Origin: Chlorobiota bacterium | GTDB lineage: Bacteria; Bacteroidota; Bacteroidia; JAADEI01 | Assembly (NCBI GenBank): GCA_013153515.1 | Contig: JAADEI010000129.1 | Span: forward strand, 1 to 32,413 | Reading direction: 5' to 3' | DNA length: 32,413 bases | Part shown: positions 31,392 to 32,413 of the stretch, in pieces | How positions within the stretch are numbered: the stretch's first letter is position 1 | Layout: every line of letters begins with the position of its first letter | Notes under the pieces: generated by a model | What the model saw: only the letters and a program-made list of their open reading frames with translations | Told to the model about the DNA's origin: nothing | Database searches by the model: none | Made by a program: the position numbers and the translations under genes

Positions 31392-32413
31392 ATGAAGAGG
31401 TTGTTACCCATATTGGTCGTCGCACTGGCTGCATGCCTGAAAGTCCCTGACCTTAAACCACCTTCGCTTATCTATTTCAACACAGACACCCTTTGGTTAG
31501 ACACCATATTCACAGGACTTTCTTCTTCCACATACTATTTGAAACTCTATAATCCCACAAAGGACAGGATAATTATCCCTGCTATTCTTCTTAGCAATTC
31601 AGACAAGTCGCCTTTTAGGTTGAATGTCAACGGGAAAGGGGGCAGGGCAGTGCGAAACGTTATTATTGAACCCAACGATAGCATATTCATCTTCGTTGAA
31701 GCAACTATTAATCCCACCGTTGAAAACCTGCCTTTCGTGGTATATGACCGATTGGTTGCTATTGACCAGAAAGGGGAGGAGTTAGCGTCTGTGGTCCTTG
31801 CCGCCTATGGGCAAAATGCACATTATTACAGGAACATAGTCATTTGCGATATGACATGGACTTCTGACAAACCTCACGTGCTGCTTGGTTCAGTGTTCGT
31901 GGACACCAATTGCGTGCTGACAATAAAAGAAGGGGCAAGGATTCATCTGGACCGGAACAGTGCTCTATTCATTGCTGGAACGCTAATTGTTGACGGTTCT
32001 TTTGAGAAACCCGTTGTGTTTCAACAAAGCAGGCTGGAAGATTTCTTTAAGGACATTCCCGGGCAGTGGCAGGCAATAGTTATTTTGCCCGTTTCCCAAA
32101 ACAATGTAATAAGAAATGCCATAATTAAAAACGGCGTCGCTGGACTAATCGTTGACTCAACAGGTAAGGATGCACCGGCAGTCAGGTTGTATCAGGTCCA
32201 CATAGACAACATGCTTGGATACGGTATTCTTGCTGGAAATTCATATATCTACGGCGAAAATGTTATTATTTCACGGGCTGGCGAACGGCTCATCGCTGCA
32301 TTCGGAGCAAAACTGGAATTTTTCCACGCCACAGTAGCGGGATATAGCGGGGAATATCTCAGGCGAAATAAGCCGGGGGTCCTGCTTGCAAACTACTACG
32401 GCACAACAGAAGA
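31392..32413 (+). CDS. Surface lipoprotein, likely beta-helix, 3' end outside the window
   Basis: The frame opens at ATG 31392 and is still open at the last base (340 codons seen). The N-terminus MKRLLPILVVALAACLK has a lipobox with lipidated C15. The next about 115 residues resemble a conserved Bacteroidota module in which a FDT-F-type strand (TLWLDTIFTGL) is followed by YYLKLYNPTKDRIIIPAILL, SPFRLNVNGKGG, IEPNDSIFIFVEATINP and LAAYGQNAHYY, probably an Ig-like sandwich. After KPHVLLGSVFVDTNCVLTIKEGARIHL the pattern becomes short repeating strands (FIAGTLIVDGSFEKPVVFQ, GQWQAIVIL, NVIRNAIIKNGVAGLIVD), typical of a right-handed parallel beta-helix. Function unknown. Its expression may come from the ilvE-ruvA transcript. 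Confidence 0.85.
   Translation, partial: MKRLLPILVVALAACLKVPDLKPPSLIYFNTDTLWLDTIFTGLSSSTYYLKLYNPTKDRIIIPAILLSNSDKSPFRLNVNGKGGRAVRNVIIEPNDSIFIFVEATINPTVENLPFVVYDRLVAIDQKGEELASVVLAAYGQNAHYYRNIVICDMTWTSDKPHVLLGSVFVDTNCVLTIKEGARIHLDRNSALFIAGTLIVDGSFEKPVVFQQSRLEDFFKDIPGQWQAIVILPVSQNNVIRNAIIKNGVAGLIVDSTGKDAPAVRLYQVHIDNMLGYGILAGNSYIYGENVIISRAGERLIAAFGAKLEFFHATVAGYSGEYLRRNKPGVLLANYYGTTE

Noticed and set aside
1-32413. CRISPR arrays, tRNA or rRNA genes, prophage or defence islands
   Set aside because: No regularly spaced identical repeats, tRNA-like cloverleafs, rRNA segments, integrases or known defence genes were seen on either strand.

Overview
This is a piece of Bacteroidota (Bacteroidetes) chromosome. 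Four signs point there. Extracellular proteins end in type IX secretion (T9SS) sorting-like domains. There is a TonB-receptor/DUF4249-lipoprotein pair, a DUF5916 outer-membrane protein and a truncated Bacteroidota-type RHS gene. Many genes are preceded by the phylum's -7 promoter box TAnnTTTG, often continued as TTTGCA. The etfB-etfA-bifunctional nuclease-nupC order is, as I recall, a common arrangement in this phylum. I cannot assign class or genus. No rRNA, tRNA, CRISPR array, integrase or transposase was seen. Genes are packed tightly, with many 1-35 bp overlaps, and no gene-free stretch exceeds about 275 bp.

Layout. 1-809: 3' part of an RHS/YD-repeat gene that stops before any RHS core. 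6189-880 (minus): a five-gene run bcp > recJ > lptB > radical SAM/SPASM > metK, with gaps of -4 to 32 bp and one recognisable promoter in front of bcp. 6230-7329 (plus): an OsmC-family protein and endonuclease V. 9513-7346 (minus): a T9SS-exported surface protein and a small conserved protein of unknown function. 9595-10719: a secreted LpqC-type esterase. 10720-10993: an intergenic array of CTCYGTG units arranged as an inverted repeat. 10994-14863: an orphan RCK/TrkA protein overlapping a TonB-dependent receptor, which overlaps a DUF4249 lipoprotein. 16218-14845 (minus): tilS. 16265-20069: etfB-etfA, a strong terminator-like hairpin, then a bifunctional nuclease with a UVR motif and a NupC nucleoside transporter. 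20544-20212 (minus): ybaB. 20622-23461: a DUF5916 protein and a deoxynucleoside kinase. 23513-26422: a large secreted M43-type metalloprotease. 26538-28556: a fatty-acid/carotenoid hydroxylase-like membrane protein overlapping a macro-domain protein, then a rhomboid protease. 29612-28553 (minus): an unknown protein overlapping rdgB. 29655 to the end: ilvE, ruvA and a lipoprotein that runs off the window.

Functionally this is mostly housekeeping: SAM synthesis, recombination and repair (recJ, ruvA, endonuclease V), nucleotide handling (rdgB, deoxynucleoside kinase, NupC, bifunctional nuclease), LPS export, electron transfer flavoprotein, tRNA-Ile lysidine synthesis and branched-chain amino acid transamination. 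Mixed in is a Bacteroidota surface layer (TonB/DUF4249, DUF5916, three secreted proteins, one lipoprotein). I see no defence island, phage or biosynthetic cluster. The best leads are the CTCYGTG element, the RCK-TonB-DUF4249 overlap, the hairpin before the nuclease gene, and several conserved genes of unknown function in fixed-looking contexts.
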